Source of the DNA: Kutzneria sp. CA-103260 | Lineage (GTDB): Bacteria > Actinomycetota > Actinomycetes > Mycobacteriales > Pseudonocardiaceae | Direction of reading: 5' to 3' | DNA: 64,000 nucleotides | Assembly (NCBI RefSeq): GCF_018263855.1 | Contig: NZ_CP073318.1 | Span: 6,572,001-6,636,000, forward strand | The notes under the pieces: model-generated | Told to the model about the DNA's origin: nothing | The model's database searches: none | The model's input: the letters and a program-made list of their open reading frames with translations, nothing else | Shown here: positions 43,025 through 51,741 of the stretch, one piece after another | Layout of the letters: each line of letters opens with the position of its first letter | Position numbering within the stretch: the stretch's first letter is position 1 | Position numbers and translations under genes: made by a program

Positions 43025-44227
43025 TCACCAGGCGACCGGCAGCGCCTGGAGGCCACGGATGAGCCGTCCCTGCTTGAACGGCACCTCCTCGACCGGCACG
43101 GCGAACCGCAGGCCGGGCAGCCTGCGCAGCACGGTGCCGACGGCGACCTGCAGCTCCAGCCGGGCCAGCTGCGCGCCGAGGCAGTGGTGCACGCCGTGGC
43201 CGAACGCGATGTGCGGGTTGTTCTCCCGGTGGAAGTCGATCTCGTCGGGGTGGTCGAACACCGTGCCGTCGCGGTTGGCCGCCGCATTCTGTGTCATCAC
43301 GGCCTCGCCCGCCTTGACCAGCGTGCCGCTGAGCATGACGTCCTCGGTGGCGATCCGCGGGAAGCCGGCGGCGGTGCCCAGCGGCGTCACCCGCAGCAGC
43401 TCCTCGATCGCCGGCTCCAGCAGGTCGGGGTCTTCTTGCAGCTCGCGCAGCAGGCGCGGCTTGCTGAGCAGCGTGTACAGGAAGTTGCCGGTCTGGTTGG
43501 CAGTCGTCTCGTGCCCGGCGACCAGCAGCGTGACGCCGAACTGAACCAGCTCGTCCTCGGACAGCCGGTCCTCCTCGTCGCGGGCGTGCACCAGCACACC
43601 GAGCAGGTCGTCGCTCGGCTGTTCACGACGCTTGGCCACCAGGCTCGCCAGGTAGTCCCGCAGCCCGTCGCGGCCCTGCTGGATCTCCTCCACGGTGAAG
43701 GCGGTGAGCGACAGTGCCGCGTCCGACCAGGCACGGAACTGGTCCCGGTCCTCGTAGGGCACGCCGAGCAGCTCGCAGATCATGGTGATCGGCAGCGGCA
43801 GCGCGAGGCCCTCGACCAGGTCGGCCGGCGGCCCCTGCTGCTCGATCCTGTCCAGCAGGCCGTCCACGACCTCCTGGGCGCGCGGGCGCAGCATCTCGAT
43901 GCGCCGCATGGTGAACGCCTTCGCGACCAGCTTGCGCAGCCGGCTGTGGTCCGGCGGGTCCATGGTCAGCAGGTTGGTGTCGGTCTGCATCAGGGGGAAG
44001 GTCCGGGGCACATCGGCGTTGAGCGTGGCCGCGCGGCTGAACCGCGGGTCGCCCATCACAGTCTTGATGTCCTCGTAGCTGGTGGCCATCCAGGCCTCGC
44101 CGCCGTACGGCATGCTCACCCGGCCGAGCTGGCCGGCGTCACGTAGCCGGCCGTACTCGGGATCGAGGTCGAGGCCCTTGGCCTCGCTGAACGGGTATGG
44201 GCACGCGCCGCGGTCGACAGTCGTCAT
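43025..44227 (-). CDS. Cytochrome P450 monooxygenase
   Basis: A 400-residue soluble class I P450. The heme-thiolate Cys349 lies in FGHGVHHCLG, the oxygen-activation motif in AGHETT (237-242) and the ExxR pair at Glu276/Arg279. The FSRAATLNADVPR region is typical of CYP105/CYP107-like enzymes. It hydroxylates an unknown small substrate with electrons from the adjacent ferredoxin. GGGGAG is 6-7 nt before the ATG. A perfect palindrome covers its promoter region, pointing to control by the TetR gene upstream. Confidence 0.93.
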   Translation of the reverse strand: MTTVDRGACPYPFSEAKGLDLDPEYGRLRDAGQLGRVSMPYGGEAWMATSYEDIKTVMGDPRFSRAATLNADVPRTFPLMQTDTNLLTMDPPDHSRLRKLVAKAFTMRRIEMLRPRAQEVVDGLLDRIEQQGPPADLVEGLALPLPITMICELLGVPYEDRDQFRAWSDAALSLTAFTVEEIQQGRDGLRDYLASLVAKRREQPSDDLLGVLVHARDEEDRLSEDELVQFGVTLLVAGHETTANQTGNFLYTLLSKPRLLRELQEDPDLLEPAIEELLRVTPLGTAAGFPRIATEDVMLSGTLVKAGEAVMTQNAAANRDGTVFDHPDEIDFHRENNPHIAFGHGVHHCLGAQLARLELQVAVGTVLRRLPGLRFAVPVEEVPFKQGRLIRGLQALPVAW

Positions 44228-44250
44228 GTCAGGCTCCCCATGGCCGAACT

Positions 44251-44276
44251 GAGATGTAAGCTTCCGCTTACATCTC
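44251..44276. promoter_or_regulatory. Palindromic TetR-type operator
   Basis: Arms GAGATGTAAGC (44251-44261) and GCTTACATCTC (44266-44276) are perfect complements around TTCC, 24 bp before the P450 start and 27 bp after the TetR stop. Confidence 0.8.
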
Positions 44277-44303
44277 TGACGATAAGCACCCGGCTACCGC
44301 GCG

Positions 44304-44894
44304 TCAACCAACGGGATCGGTGTCGACTCGTTCGAGCAGCACGGCCACGGCCTTGAGCATCAGCCGCGTCACCGCCTCCGGATCGGCGCTGACCAGCGGC
44401 TCCTTGCGCACGACCGAGCGCAGCGTGCCCAGCCCGACCAACCAGGCCAGCACCAGGTCCACCCGCAGGTCCGCGTCCCCGGCCTCGGTCAGCGAGCCCA
44501 GGGCCCGGACATAGTCCTGGCTGAGCTCCTTGCGGATGGCGTCGGCAGCGCTGTCGTGGCCGCTGGAGCGCAGCGCCGCCAGCCACACGCTCTCCTGCGC
44601 CTCGGCGCGGTCCGGGCTGAGCATCCTGGCCAGGGTCTTGGCCAGCACCTGTTCGGCCGGCGACTCAGTGACCAGCACCCGGCTCTCGGTGGCCAGCACG
44701 ACGTGGAACAGGTCTTCCTTGCTGCCGTAGTAGCGGAACAGCAGCGCCTGGTTCACGCCCGCGCGGTCGGCGATGTCGCGCACCGTCGTCCGCTCGTAGC
44801 CACGTTCGGTGAACAGCTCCTGGGCCGCTCGCAGCAAGGCCGCCTTGGTGGCCGACGCGTCACGTCTGCGGTGTTCGGGCGCTTCTGAAGTCAC
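44304..44894 (-). CDS. TetR-family transcriptional repressor
   Basis: A 196-residue regulator with an N-terminal helix-turn-helix (TTVRDIADRAGVNQALLFRYYGSKEDLF region, about 35-62) and a helical ligand-binding C-terminus. It lies directly upstream of the P450-ferredoxin genes on the same strand and most likely binds the palindrome at 44251-44276. The GTG at 44894 lacks a Shine-Dalgarno; TACGTT ends 7 nt before it. The ligand may be the P450 substrate. Confidence 0.9.
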   Translation of the reverse strand: MTSEAPEHRRRDASATKAALLRAAQELFTERGYERTTVRDIADRAGVNQALLFRYYGSKEDLFHVVLATESRVLVTESPAEQVLAKTLARMLSPDRAEAQESVWLAALRSSGHDSAADAIRKELSQDYVRALGSLTEAGDADLRVDLVLAWLVGLGTLRSVVRKEPLVSADPEAVTRLMLKAVAVLLERVDTDPVG

Positions 44895-44901
44895 GCCCGT
44901 G

Positions 44902-44907
44902 AACGTA
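44902..44907 (-). promoter_or_regulatory. Leaderless -10 hexamer TACGTT for the TetR gene
   Basis: TACGTT ends 7 nt before the GTG at 44894, in the 22-bp gap after proA. The proA stop is close, so this may be an internal promoter. Confidence 0.4.
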
Positions 44908-44916
44908 CCGGCGGTG

Positions 44917-46182
44917 TCAGGAGGAGGGACGGACGTGACCGTCGCCCCACACCACCCACTTCGTCGAGGTCAGCTCGGCCAGTCCCATCGGGCCGCGGGC
45001 GTGCAGCTTCTGGGTGGAGATGCCGATCTCCGCGCCCAGGCCCAGCTCGCCGCCGTCGGTGAAGGAGGTCGCGGCGTTGACCATGACGGCCGCCGCGTCC
45101 ACCCGGGCCACGAAGTCCCGAGCCGCGCGGACGTCGTCGGAGACGATCGCCTCGGTGTGGCCGCTGCCGTGCTCGCCGATGTGCTCGACGGCCTCGTCCA
45201 GCGAGTCGACAACCCGCATCGCGATGTCCAGGGACAGATATTCGGTGTCCCAGTCGGCGTCGACGGCCGGCTCCACGTCGGCCAACTCGGCGGCGCGCTT
45301 GTCGCCGTGCACGGTGACGCCGTGCTCCTTGAGCCGGCGCACAGCCTCCGGCACGAACCGCTCGGCGACGTCCTGGTGCACCAGAACCGTCTCGGCGGCG
45401 TTGCACACGCTGGGCCGGCGGGTCTTGGAGTTGATCAGAATCCGGTGCGCCATCTCGAGATCGGCGCCGCGGTCCACGTAGACATGGCAGTTGCCGACGC
45501 CAGTCTCGATCGTCGGCACGGTCGCCTGCTGCACGACTGCGGAGATCAGGCCGGCGCCACCGCGCGGGATCACCAGATCGACCAGGCCGCGCGCGGTGAT
45601 GAGGTGGTGCACGGAGACGCGGTCGTGACACGGCAGCAACTGGACCGCGTCGGCCGGGAAGTCGTTGTCCGCCAACACTTCGCGAAGCACCTTCACCAGC
45701 GCGGTGTTGGACTGCTCGGCATTGGAGGAACCGCGGAGCAGCACGGCGTTGCCGGCCTTGAGCGTGAGGCCGGCGGCGTCCACCGTGACGTTGGGGCGGG
45801 CCTCGTAGACGATGCCGACGACACCGAGCGGCACCTGCACCTGGCGCAGCTCCAGGCCGTTGGGCAGGGTCGAGCCGCGGCGCACGTCGCCGATCGGGTC
45901 CGGCAGGCCGGCGACCGAGCGCAGGCCATCGGCAATGCCGGCGATGCGCTTCTCGTTCAGAGAGAGCCGATCCAGCAGCGCGTCGCCGATGTCGGACTTG
46001 CGGCCCGCTTCCAGGTCACGCTCGTTGGCGACCAGGATGTCGGCGGCGTTGGCCTGCAACGCGTCGGCCATCGCCAGCAGCACGGCGTTCTTGCGCTGGG
46101 TGTTGGCGGCCGCGAGGCTCTTGGCGGCGACTCGCGCCCGCCTGGCGGCGTCGTGGACCTGGTCCCGCAGCTCGTCGGTCAC
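44917..46182 (-). CDS. proA: Gamma-glutamyl phosphate reductase
   Basis: A 421-residue enzyme of proline synthesis that reduces glutamyl-5-phosphate to the semialdehyde with NADPH. Catalytic Cys260 is in RPSVCNAAETV, and the family segments YEARPNVTVDA, RGSSNAEQSN and IPRGGAGL are present. The GTG at 46182 is preferred because TACAAT, a near-perfect -10, ends 7 nt before it and no Shine-Dalgarno exists. It is separated from proB by about 4.4 kb of other genes. It is divergent from the recQ-like gene. Confidence 0.97.
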   Translation of the reverse strand: MTDELRDQVHDAARRARVAAKSLAAANTQRKNAVLLAMADALQANAADILVANERDLEAGRKSDIGDALLDRLSLNEKRIAGIADGLRSVAGLPDPIGDVRRGSTLPNGLELRQVQVPLGVVGIVYEARPNVTVDAAGLTLKAGNAVLLRGSSNAEQSNTALVKVLREVLADNDFPADAVQLLPCHDRVSVHHLITARGLVDLVIPRGGAGLISAVVQQATVPTIETGVGNCHVYVDRGADLEMAHRILINSKTRRPSVCNAAETVLVHQDVAERFVPEAVRRLKEHGVTVHGDKRAAELADVEPAVDADWDTEYLSLDIAMRVVDSLDEAVEHIGEHGSGHTEAIVSDDVRAARDFVARVDAAAVMVNAATSFTDGGELGLGAEIGISTQKLHARGPMGLAELTSTKWVVWGDGHVRPSS

Positions 46183-46189
46183 CTGTAGG

Positions 46190-46195
46190 ATTGTA
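46190..46195 (-). promoter_or_regulatory. Leaderless -10 hexamer TACAAT for proA
   Basis: TACAAT ends 7 nt before the GTG at 46182. It is the best -10 match of the leaderless set. Confidence 0.6.
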
Positions 46196-46278
46196 GAACA
46201 ATCTCGCTCGACCCGGAATACGGCCGCCGACCTCGGGCGGCGACAACACTTCCAGATTCGTGGTGTAGGCATGTGGTC

Positions 46279-48381
46279 ATGGACGACCACGCCTTGCGCG
46301 AGCAGGCAGAGGAACACCTCCGGTCCCTGGCCGGGCCGGCGGCGAGACTCCGCGACGACCAGTGGACGGCGATCAGCGCACTGGTGTCGCAGCGCAGGCG
46401 TGCGCTGGTCGTGCAGCGCACGGGGTGGGGCAAGTCGGCGGTGTACTTCATCGCCACGGCGCTGCTGCGCTCCCTCGGCGAGGGGCCGACGGTGATCGTG
46501 TCGCCGCTGCTGGCCCTGATGCGCAACCAGGTGGAGGCGGCGGCCCGCGCGGGGGTGCGCGCGGCGACGATCAACTCCGCCAATCTCGGCGAGTGGCAGG
46601 AGGTCCAGGACGCCGTCACCGCCGGCGGCGTGGACGTGCTGCTGGTGAGCCCGGAACGGCTGAACAACCCGGACTTCCGTGACAACGTGCTGCCCAGTCT
46701 GACCGCGAGCGCCGGCCTGCTCGTGGTGGACGAGGCGCACTGCATCTCCGACTGGGGCCATGACTTCCGGCCCGACTACCGCCGGCTCCGCACGCTGCTG
46801 GGTGAGCTGCCGGAAGGCGTGCCGGTGTTGGCGACGACGGCGACCGCGAACGACCGCGTGGTCCGGGACGTCGCCGACCAGTTGGGCATCGGCGGCACCC
46901 AGACCCTGGTGCTGCGCGGCCCGCTGGACCGGGAAAGTCTGCACCTGGCCGTGGTCGCGTTGCCGAGTCCAGCGGCCCGACTGGGCTGGCTGGCCGAGAA
47001 GCTGACCGAACTCCCCGGCTCCGGCATCATCTACACACTGACGGTGTCGGCGGCCGAGGACGTGGCGTCGTTCCTGCGTGAGCGCGGCTTCGAGGTGGCG
47101 GCGTACTCCGGCAAGACCGACCCGGCCGAACGCGAGCGGGCCGAGGCGGACCTGCTGGCCAACCGGGTCAAGGCACTGGTGGCGACCTCGGCGCTGGGCA
47201 TGGGGTTCGACAAGCCGGACCTGGGTTTTGTGGTGCACCTGGGCGCGCCGCAGTCGCCGATCGCCTACTACCAGCAGATCGGCCGCGCCGGCCGCGGCGT
47301 GCAGCGCGCGGAGGTGTTGCTGCTGCCGGGTCGCGAGGACCGGGAGATCTGGCAGTACTTCGCGTCGCTGGCCTTCCCGCCGGAACACGTGGTGCGCCAA
47401 GTGCTCGACGCGCTCGGGGGCAGCGACCGTCCACTGTCGACGGCCGCGTTGGAGCCGATGGTGGAGCTGTCCCGCAGCCGGCTCGAAGTGGTGCTCAAGG
47501 TGCTGGACGTGGACGGTGCGGTGCACCGGGTGCGCGGCGGCTGGGTGTCGACGGGCGCGCCGTGGCAGTACGACGAGGAGCGCTACGGCCGGCTCGGCGA
47601 GGCGCGCCGGGCCGAGCAGCAGGCGATGCTCGACTACCAGGCCACCGACGGCTGCCGGATGGAGTTCCTCTTGCGGCAGCTGGACGATCCGACGGCGGCT
47701 CCGTGTGGGCGGTGCGACAACTGCACGGGCCGGCGGTGGAGCGTCGAGGTGTCCGGCTCGTCGGCGACGGCCGCACAGGACCGGCTGAGCCGGCCAGGCG
47801 TGGAGATCGCGCCGCGCAAGATGTGGCCGAGCGGCATGTCCGGGCTGGGCGTGCCGCTGTCCGGCAAGATCCCGGCCGGGCAGCAGGCCGAGGAGGGCCG
47901 GGCGCTGGGCCGGCTGACCGACATCGGCTGGGGCAACCGCCTGCGCGACCTGCTGGCCGATGCCACGCCCGACCAGCCGGTGCCGGACGACGTCTTCAAG
48001 GCCTGCGTGCAGGTGCTCGCGTCGTGGAAGTGGGACCAACGGCCTTCCGGCGTGGTGACCATCGGCTCCCGCCGCCGGCCGAAGCTCGTCGCCAGCCTCG
48101 GCGAGCAGCTGGCCTCGATCGGGCGCCTGACCTACCTCGGCGAGATCGAGTCACGCGGCGAGGGCACCCGACGCAGCAACAGCGCCCAACGCCTCGCCGG
48201 CCTGTGGCAGGGCCTGCACGCTCCGTCCTGGATCGCCGACAGCGACAACGCCTTCACCGGTCCCGTGCTGCTCGTCGACGATCTCGTGGACAGCGGCTGG
48301 ACCATGACCCTCGCCGCCCGTCTGCTCCGCGAAGGAGGTGCCCCCGCAGTCCTCCCCTTCGCCCTCGCGGTCACGAACTAG
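46279..48381 (+). CDS. RecQ-family DNA helicase with C-terminal phosphoribosyltransferase-like domain
   Basis: A 700-residue protein. Walker A is QRTGWGKS (about 46-53) and motif II is VVDEAHCISDWGHDFRP (about 149-165). Motif VI is in QQIGRAGRGV. The cysteine zinc-binding module is CGRCDNCTG. From about residue 520 the sequence is no longer helicase-like and ends with VLLVDDLVDSGWT, the PRPP-binding loop of type I phosphoribosyltransferases. It is a 3'-5' helicase for repair or recombination; the role of the extra domain is unknown. ATG 46279 or GTG 46273 are possible starts. It is divergent from proA. Confidence 0.88.
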   Translation: MDDHALREQAEEHLRSLAGPAARLRDDQWTAISALVSQRRRALVVQRTGWGKSAVYFIATALLRSLGEGPTVIVSPLLALMRNQVEAAARAGVRAATINSANLGEWQEVQDAVTAGGVDVLLVSPERLNNPDFRDNVLPSLTASAGLLVVDEAHCISDWGHDFRPDYRRLRTLLGELPEGVPVLATTATANDRVVRDVADQLGIGGTQTLVLRGPLDRESLHLAVVALPSPAARLGWLAEKLTELPGSGIIYTLTVSAAEDVASFLRERGFEVAAYSGKTDPAERERAEADLLANRVKALVATSALGMGFDKPDLGFVVHLGAPQSPIAYYQQIGRAGRGVQRAEVLLLPGREDREIWQYFASLAFPPEHVVRQVLDALGGSDRPLSTAALEPMVELSRSRLEVVLKVLDVDGAVHRVRGGWVSTGAPWQYDEERYGRLGEARRAEQQAMLDYQATDGCRMEFLLRQLDDPTAAPCGRCDNCTGRRWSVEVSGSSATAAQDRLSRPGVEIAPRKMWPSGMSGLGVPLSGKIPAGQQAEEGRALGRLTDIGWGNRLRDLLADATPDQPVPDDVFKACVQVLASWKWDQRPSGVVTIGSRRRPKLVASLGEQLASIGRLTYLGEIESRGEGTRRSNSAQRLAGLWQGLHAPSWIADSDNAFTGPVLLVDDLVDSGWTMTLAARLLREGGAPAVLPFALAVTN

Positions 48382-48528
48382 CAGGCCTCTCACGGACAGA
48401 ACTCAGTCGCCCCACGGCTGCTCGCACGCCGACTCGACCGTGCCGAATGGACTGCGCGGCCCGCGGGTGTAACGCGAGGGACCCCCGGGAGCGATCTCAC
48501 CACAATCCGCTCATCACGGAGGAGAGTC

Positions 48529-49560
48529 GTGAGCACTCTGGGGACGGCCGACCGGCAGGCGCTGCTGCGGGCCCGGGCCGAGGAATTCGCCAAGATCATC
48601 CTGGTCAACCTGCGCCGGGAGTTTCCCAACCACATCAGCCACCTCATGTCGGGTCCGGGCGACCTGCCCAACCGGCCTAAGGATGTCTATCCGGCGTTCT
48701 ACGGCTGCCTGGACTGGCACTCGTGCGTGGAGATGCACTGGGCGGTCGTGCGTCTGCTGCGGGCAGCGCCCGACCAGGTGCCGGCGGCCGAGATTCGAAC
48801 GGTGCTCGACGAGCACCTGACGGCCGACAACATCGCGGTGGAGACGCGCAGCTTCACCGAGTTCAGCAAGCACGCGCGGCCCTACGCGTGGGCCTGGGAA
48901 CACATGCTGCAACACGAACTGTCCACCTGGGACGATCCGGACGCCCAGCGGTGGGCGGCGAACCTGACGCCGCTGACCGAGACGATCACGGACGCCTTCC
49001 TGGCCTGGCTGCCGAAGGCGACCTATCCGGACCGGCAGGGCGCACACTTCAACAGCGCGTTCGGGCTGTCCCGCGCGCTGCCGCACGCCCGTGCGCTGGG
49101 TGACCGGGGCGAGCCGGGGCTGCTGACCGCCATCTCCGACGCGGCGCACCGCTGGTTCGACAATGACGTCGACTATCAGGCTCGGTGGGAGCCGGGCGGC
49201 GCCGATTTCCTGTCGCCGGCGCTCTGCGAGGCGGAACTGATGTCGAACCTGTTCAGCCCAACCGAGTTCGCCCATTGGTTCGATCGATTCCTGCCGGACC
49301 TCGCCAACAGCGGCCTGTTCACGCCGGCCATCGTTTCCGATGACTCGGACGGACAGATCGCGCATCTGCACGGATTGAACCTGAGCCGGGCCTGGTGTCT
49401 GCTCCGACTGGCCGCAGCCCTTCCGCCGACGGACGTCCGCCCGGCCGGGATGCACGCCGCGGCGTCCGCGCACGCGCTTCCGGAACTGGATCTGACCAGC
49501 GGAACGGACTACATGGTCGAGCACTGGCTCGCCGCTTACGCAGTGCTGCTGCTGACCTGA
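48529..49560 (+). CDS. DUF2891 family protein
   Basis: A 343-residue, alpha-helical cytosolic protein of the DUF2891 family, recognisable from FYGCLDWHSCVEMHWAVVR (58-76), ARPYAWAWEHML and HFNSAFGLSRAL. The Trp/His-rich motifs resemble alpha/alpha-barrel enzymes, and a sugar-related or hydrolytic function has been suggested for the family, but none is established. GGAGGAG precedes the GTG. It is not obviously linked to its neighbours. Confidence 0.85.
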   Translation: MSTLGTADRQALLRARAEEFAKIILVNLRREFPNHISHLMSGPGDLPNRPKDVYPAFYGCLDWHSCVEMHWAVVRLLRAAPDQVPAAEIRTVLDEHLTADNIAVETRSFTEFSKHARPYAWAWEHMLQHELSTWDDPDAQRWAANLTPLTETITDAFLAWLPKATYPDRQGAHFNSAFGLSRALPHARALGDRGEPGLLTAISDAAHRWFDNDVDYQARWEPGGADFLSPALCEAELMSNLFSPTEFAHWFDRFLPDLANSGLFTPAIVSDDSDGQIAHLHGLNLSRAWCLLRLAAALPPTDVRPAGMHAAASAHALPELDLTSGTDYMVEHWLAAYAVLLLT

Positions 49561-49651
49561 CCCAAAGGGGAGCAAAAGGGATTTATCACCCCTTGGAACC
49601 CCCCGAAAGTAGCTACCGCGGCGCGATCACGCACTGAAGGATCGGTATGGG

Positions 49652-49686
49652 TTCCGCCGGGGAATCTGATCAGTTCCCCGGCGGAA
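49652..49686 (+). terminator. Strong hairpin between DUF2891 and G1 peptidase genes
   Basis: Perfect 13-bp arms (49652-49664, 49674-49686), 9-nt loop. A weaker AAGGGG/CCCCTT hairpin precedes it near 49564-49595. They may end the DUF2891 transcript or belong to the peptidase leader. Confidence 0.55.
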
Positions 49687-49764
49687 TTCCGGAGATTAAC
49701 GCCTGTCCCTCCACCACCCCTGCATGGCGCTCCCGCATCGCTGATCGGCGAGTGGGAGGCGCCG

Positions 49765-50502
49765 GTGAAAGGATCGGAAATGCGCGCCACTCGTCTCACC
49801 CGTGCCCTGGTCGCGGCCGCGCTGGCCACCGCCAGCCTCGCCGGCACGGCTGTCGCCGCCACCGCCCCCGCCGGCTTCGGCCCGCACGTGAGCTTCGGCC
49901 ACGGCGCGGGCAGCAGCTTCTCCGGCGGCAACTGGGGCGGCTACGCCAGCTTCGGCAGCTGGACCACCGCGACGGCCAGCTGGGTCGAGCCGTCGGTCAC
50001 CTGCCGGTCCAGCAACGACCTGTTCGCGCCGTGGGTCGGCATCGACGGCGACGGCTCCTCCACCGTCGAGCAGACTGGTGTCGCCACCGACTGCTCCAGC
50101 GGTCACGCGGTCTACCAGGCGTGGTACGAGATGTACCCGGCCGCGCCGGTGTACTACAGCAACGCGATCAGCGCTGGCGACCACTTCACCGCCACGGTCA
50201 CTCGTTCCGGCACCAGCTACAAGCTGGACATCAGCGACACCACCAAGGGCTGGACCAAGTCCACCACCAAGTCGCTGAGCAGCGCCAAGCACTACTCGGC
50301 CGAGGCGATCATCGAGTCCCCCACCGACTCGTACCCGACCGTCAGCGGCAACACCATCTCGTTCACCGGCGTGAAGTTCGACGGCAAGACCCTGAAGGCC
50401 ACCAACCCGTCCGCGCTCAACGCCGACGACCGTGGCACCAACACCTGGATCCCGGGCGCCATCGGCTCCGACGGCACGAGCTTCTCGATCACCAGGCACT
50501 GA
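49765..50502 (+). CDS. Secreted G1 (eqolisin) family glutamic endopeptidase
   Basis: A 245-residue exported protein with a signal peptide (cleavage near VAA/TA). The G1 fold is seen in NWGGYASFGSW (56-66), WVGIDGDG (90-97) and EQTG with catalytic Gln103, YQAWYEMYP and AIIESP with catalytic Glu184. Mature size is near 210 residues, as in fungal and bacterial eqolisins, which are acid proteases. Both GTG 49765 (GGGAGG upstream) and ATG 49780 (AAGGA upstream) are usable starts. A T-tailed terminator follows. Confidence 0.9.
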   Translation: MKGSEMRATRLTRALVAAALATASLAGTAVAATAPAGFGPHVSFGHGAGSSFSGGNWGGYASFGSWTTATASWVEPSVTCRSSNDLFAPWVGIDGDGSSTVEQTGVATDCSSGHAVYQAWYEMYPAAPVYYSNAISAGDHFTATVTRSGTSYKLDISDTTKGWTKSTTKSLSSAKHYSAEAIIESPTDSYPTVSGNTISFTGVKFDGKTLKATNPSALNADDRGTNTWIPGAIGSDGTSFSITRH

Positions 50503-50522
50503 CCAGCGCCTGCGCCAGGCAG

Positions 50523-50563
50523 CCGCACCCGTCACGGGCGATCCCTGTGGCGGGTGCGGTTTT
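50523..50563 (+). terminator. Rho-independent terminator with T-run
   Basis: CCGCACCCG (50523-50531) pairs with CGGGTGCGG (50551-50559) and the stem extends inward; four T residues follow at 50560-50563. It ends the G1 peptidase transcript. Confidence 0.85.
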
Positions 50564-50619
50564 CACTTTCCAGGGCGGCGCCAACACGCGAAGGCGGATG
50601 GCGGCGCTGGAGGGGCGGG

Positions 50620-51738
50620 CTAGTTCCGGTTGGCGAGGGGGACCAAGTCGTCGGCGTGGACGACTTCGCGGCGGTGCTCGGGGGCCAGGTGCTCGCTGGA
50701 ACGGCCGATCATGGCGGGGAGTTCGAGGGCGTCGAAGGCGACTACACCGCGGGCGACGACGTTGCCGGAGAGGTCGGTGAGGTCAACCACGTCGCCGGCG
50801 TCGAAGTCGCCGTGGACGGCGGCGATGCCGGCGGCCAGGAGGGAACGACGGCGGGTGACGACGGCCGTGACGGCCCCGTCGTCGAGGGTGAGGCGGCCGG
50901 TGGAGTCGGCGGCGTGGGCCAGCCAGAAGCGGCGGGCGGACAGCCGCGAGCCGGTGGCGGCGAAGGCGGTGCCGACCACGGCGGCGGTCAACGCGGAGGA
51001 GGCATCGGCGGCGGACGCCAGCAGGACGGGGATGCCGGCGGAAGCGGCTAGGCGGGCGGCGGCGAGTTTGGACGCCATGCCACCGGTGCCGACGCCGGAG
51101 GCGCCGGTGGAGCCGGCGGTGACCTCGGCGAGGTCGGACTCGTCGATGACCTCGGTGATGCGGCGGGCGCCGGGTCGGCGGGGGTCGCCGGTGTAGAGGG
51201 CGTCCACATCGGACAGCAGGACGAGGGCGTCGGCGCCGACGAGGTGGGCTACCAGAGCGGCGAGGCGGTCGTTGTCGCCGAAGCGGATTTCGTCGGTGGC
51301 GACGGTGTCGTTCTCGTTGACGACGGGGACGACGCCGAGGGCCAGCAGGCGGGAGAAGGTGCGCTGGGCGTTGCGGTAGTGGGCACGGCGCACGACATCA
51401 TCGGCGGTGAGCAGGAGCTGGCCGACGGTGAGCTGGTAGCGCGCGAACGACGTGGCGTAGGCGTGCACGAGCTCCAACTGCCCGACGCTGGCGGCGGCCT
51501 GTTGGGTGGCGAGGTCCTTGGGGCGCTTTCCGATGCCGAGCGGGGCCAGGCCGGCGGCGATGGCGCCGGAGGAGACCAGCACCACCTGGCTGCCGGCCGC
51601 CGACCGCGCGGCGAGGGCGTCGACCAGCGCGTCCAAGCGGCTCGGGTCCAGACCTCCGACGGCGGTGGTCAGCGACGACGATCCGACCTTGACCACGATC
51701 CGCTTCGCGGCGGCGACCGCCTGGCGGGCCTGCGACAC
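50620..51738 (-). CDS. proB: Glutamate 5-kinase
   Basis: A 372-residue amino-acid kinase with VVKVGSSSL (15-23), VLVSSGAIAAGL, NENDTVATDEIRFGDND and a C-terminal PUA domain. It phosphorylates glutamate for proline synthesis and is normally inhibited by proline. It starts with GTG 3 bp after the obg stop and is cotranscribed with obg. proA lies 4.4 kb away on the same strand, after several unrelated genes. Confidence 0.96.
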   Translation of the reverse strand: MSQARQAVAAAKRIVVKVGSSSLTTAVGGLDPSRLDALVDALAARSAAGSQVVLVSSGAIAAGLAPLGIGKRPKDLATQQAAASVGQLELVHAYATSFARYQLTVGQLLLTADDVVRRAHYRNAQRTFSRLLALGVVPVVNENDTVATDEIRFGDNDRLAALVAHLVGADALVLLSDVDALYTGDPRRPGARRITEVIDESDLAEVTAGSTGASGVGTGGMASKLAAARLAASAGIPVLLASAADASSALTAAVVGTAFAATGSRLSARRFWLAHAADSTGRLTLDDGAVTAVVTRRRSLLAAGIAAVHGDFDAGDVVDLTDLSGNVVARGVVAFDALELPAMIGRSSEHLAPEHRREVVHADDLVPLANRN

Positions 51739-51741
51739 GCC

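Noticed and set aside
49561..49764. Possible cyclic-di-AMP (ydaO) riboswitch before the G1 peptidase
   Set aside because: Some GGGGAACC/GGGTGA-like pieces occur only on the minus strand and the ordered conserved core is missing; two plain hairpins explain the region.
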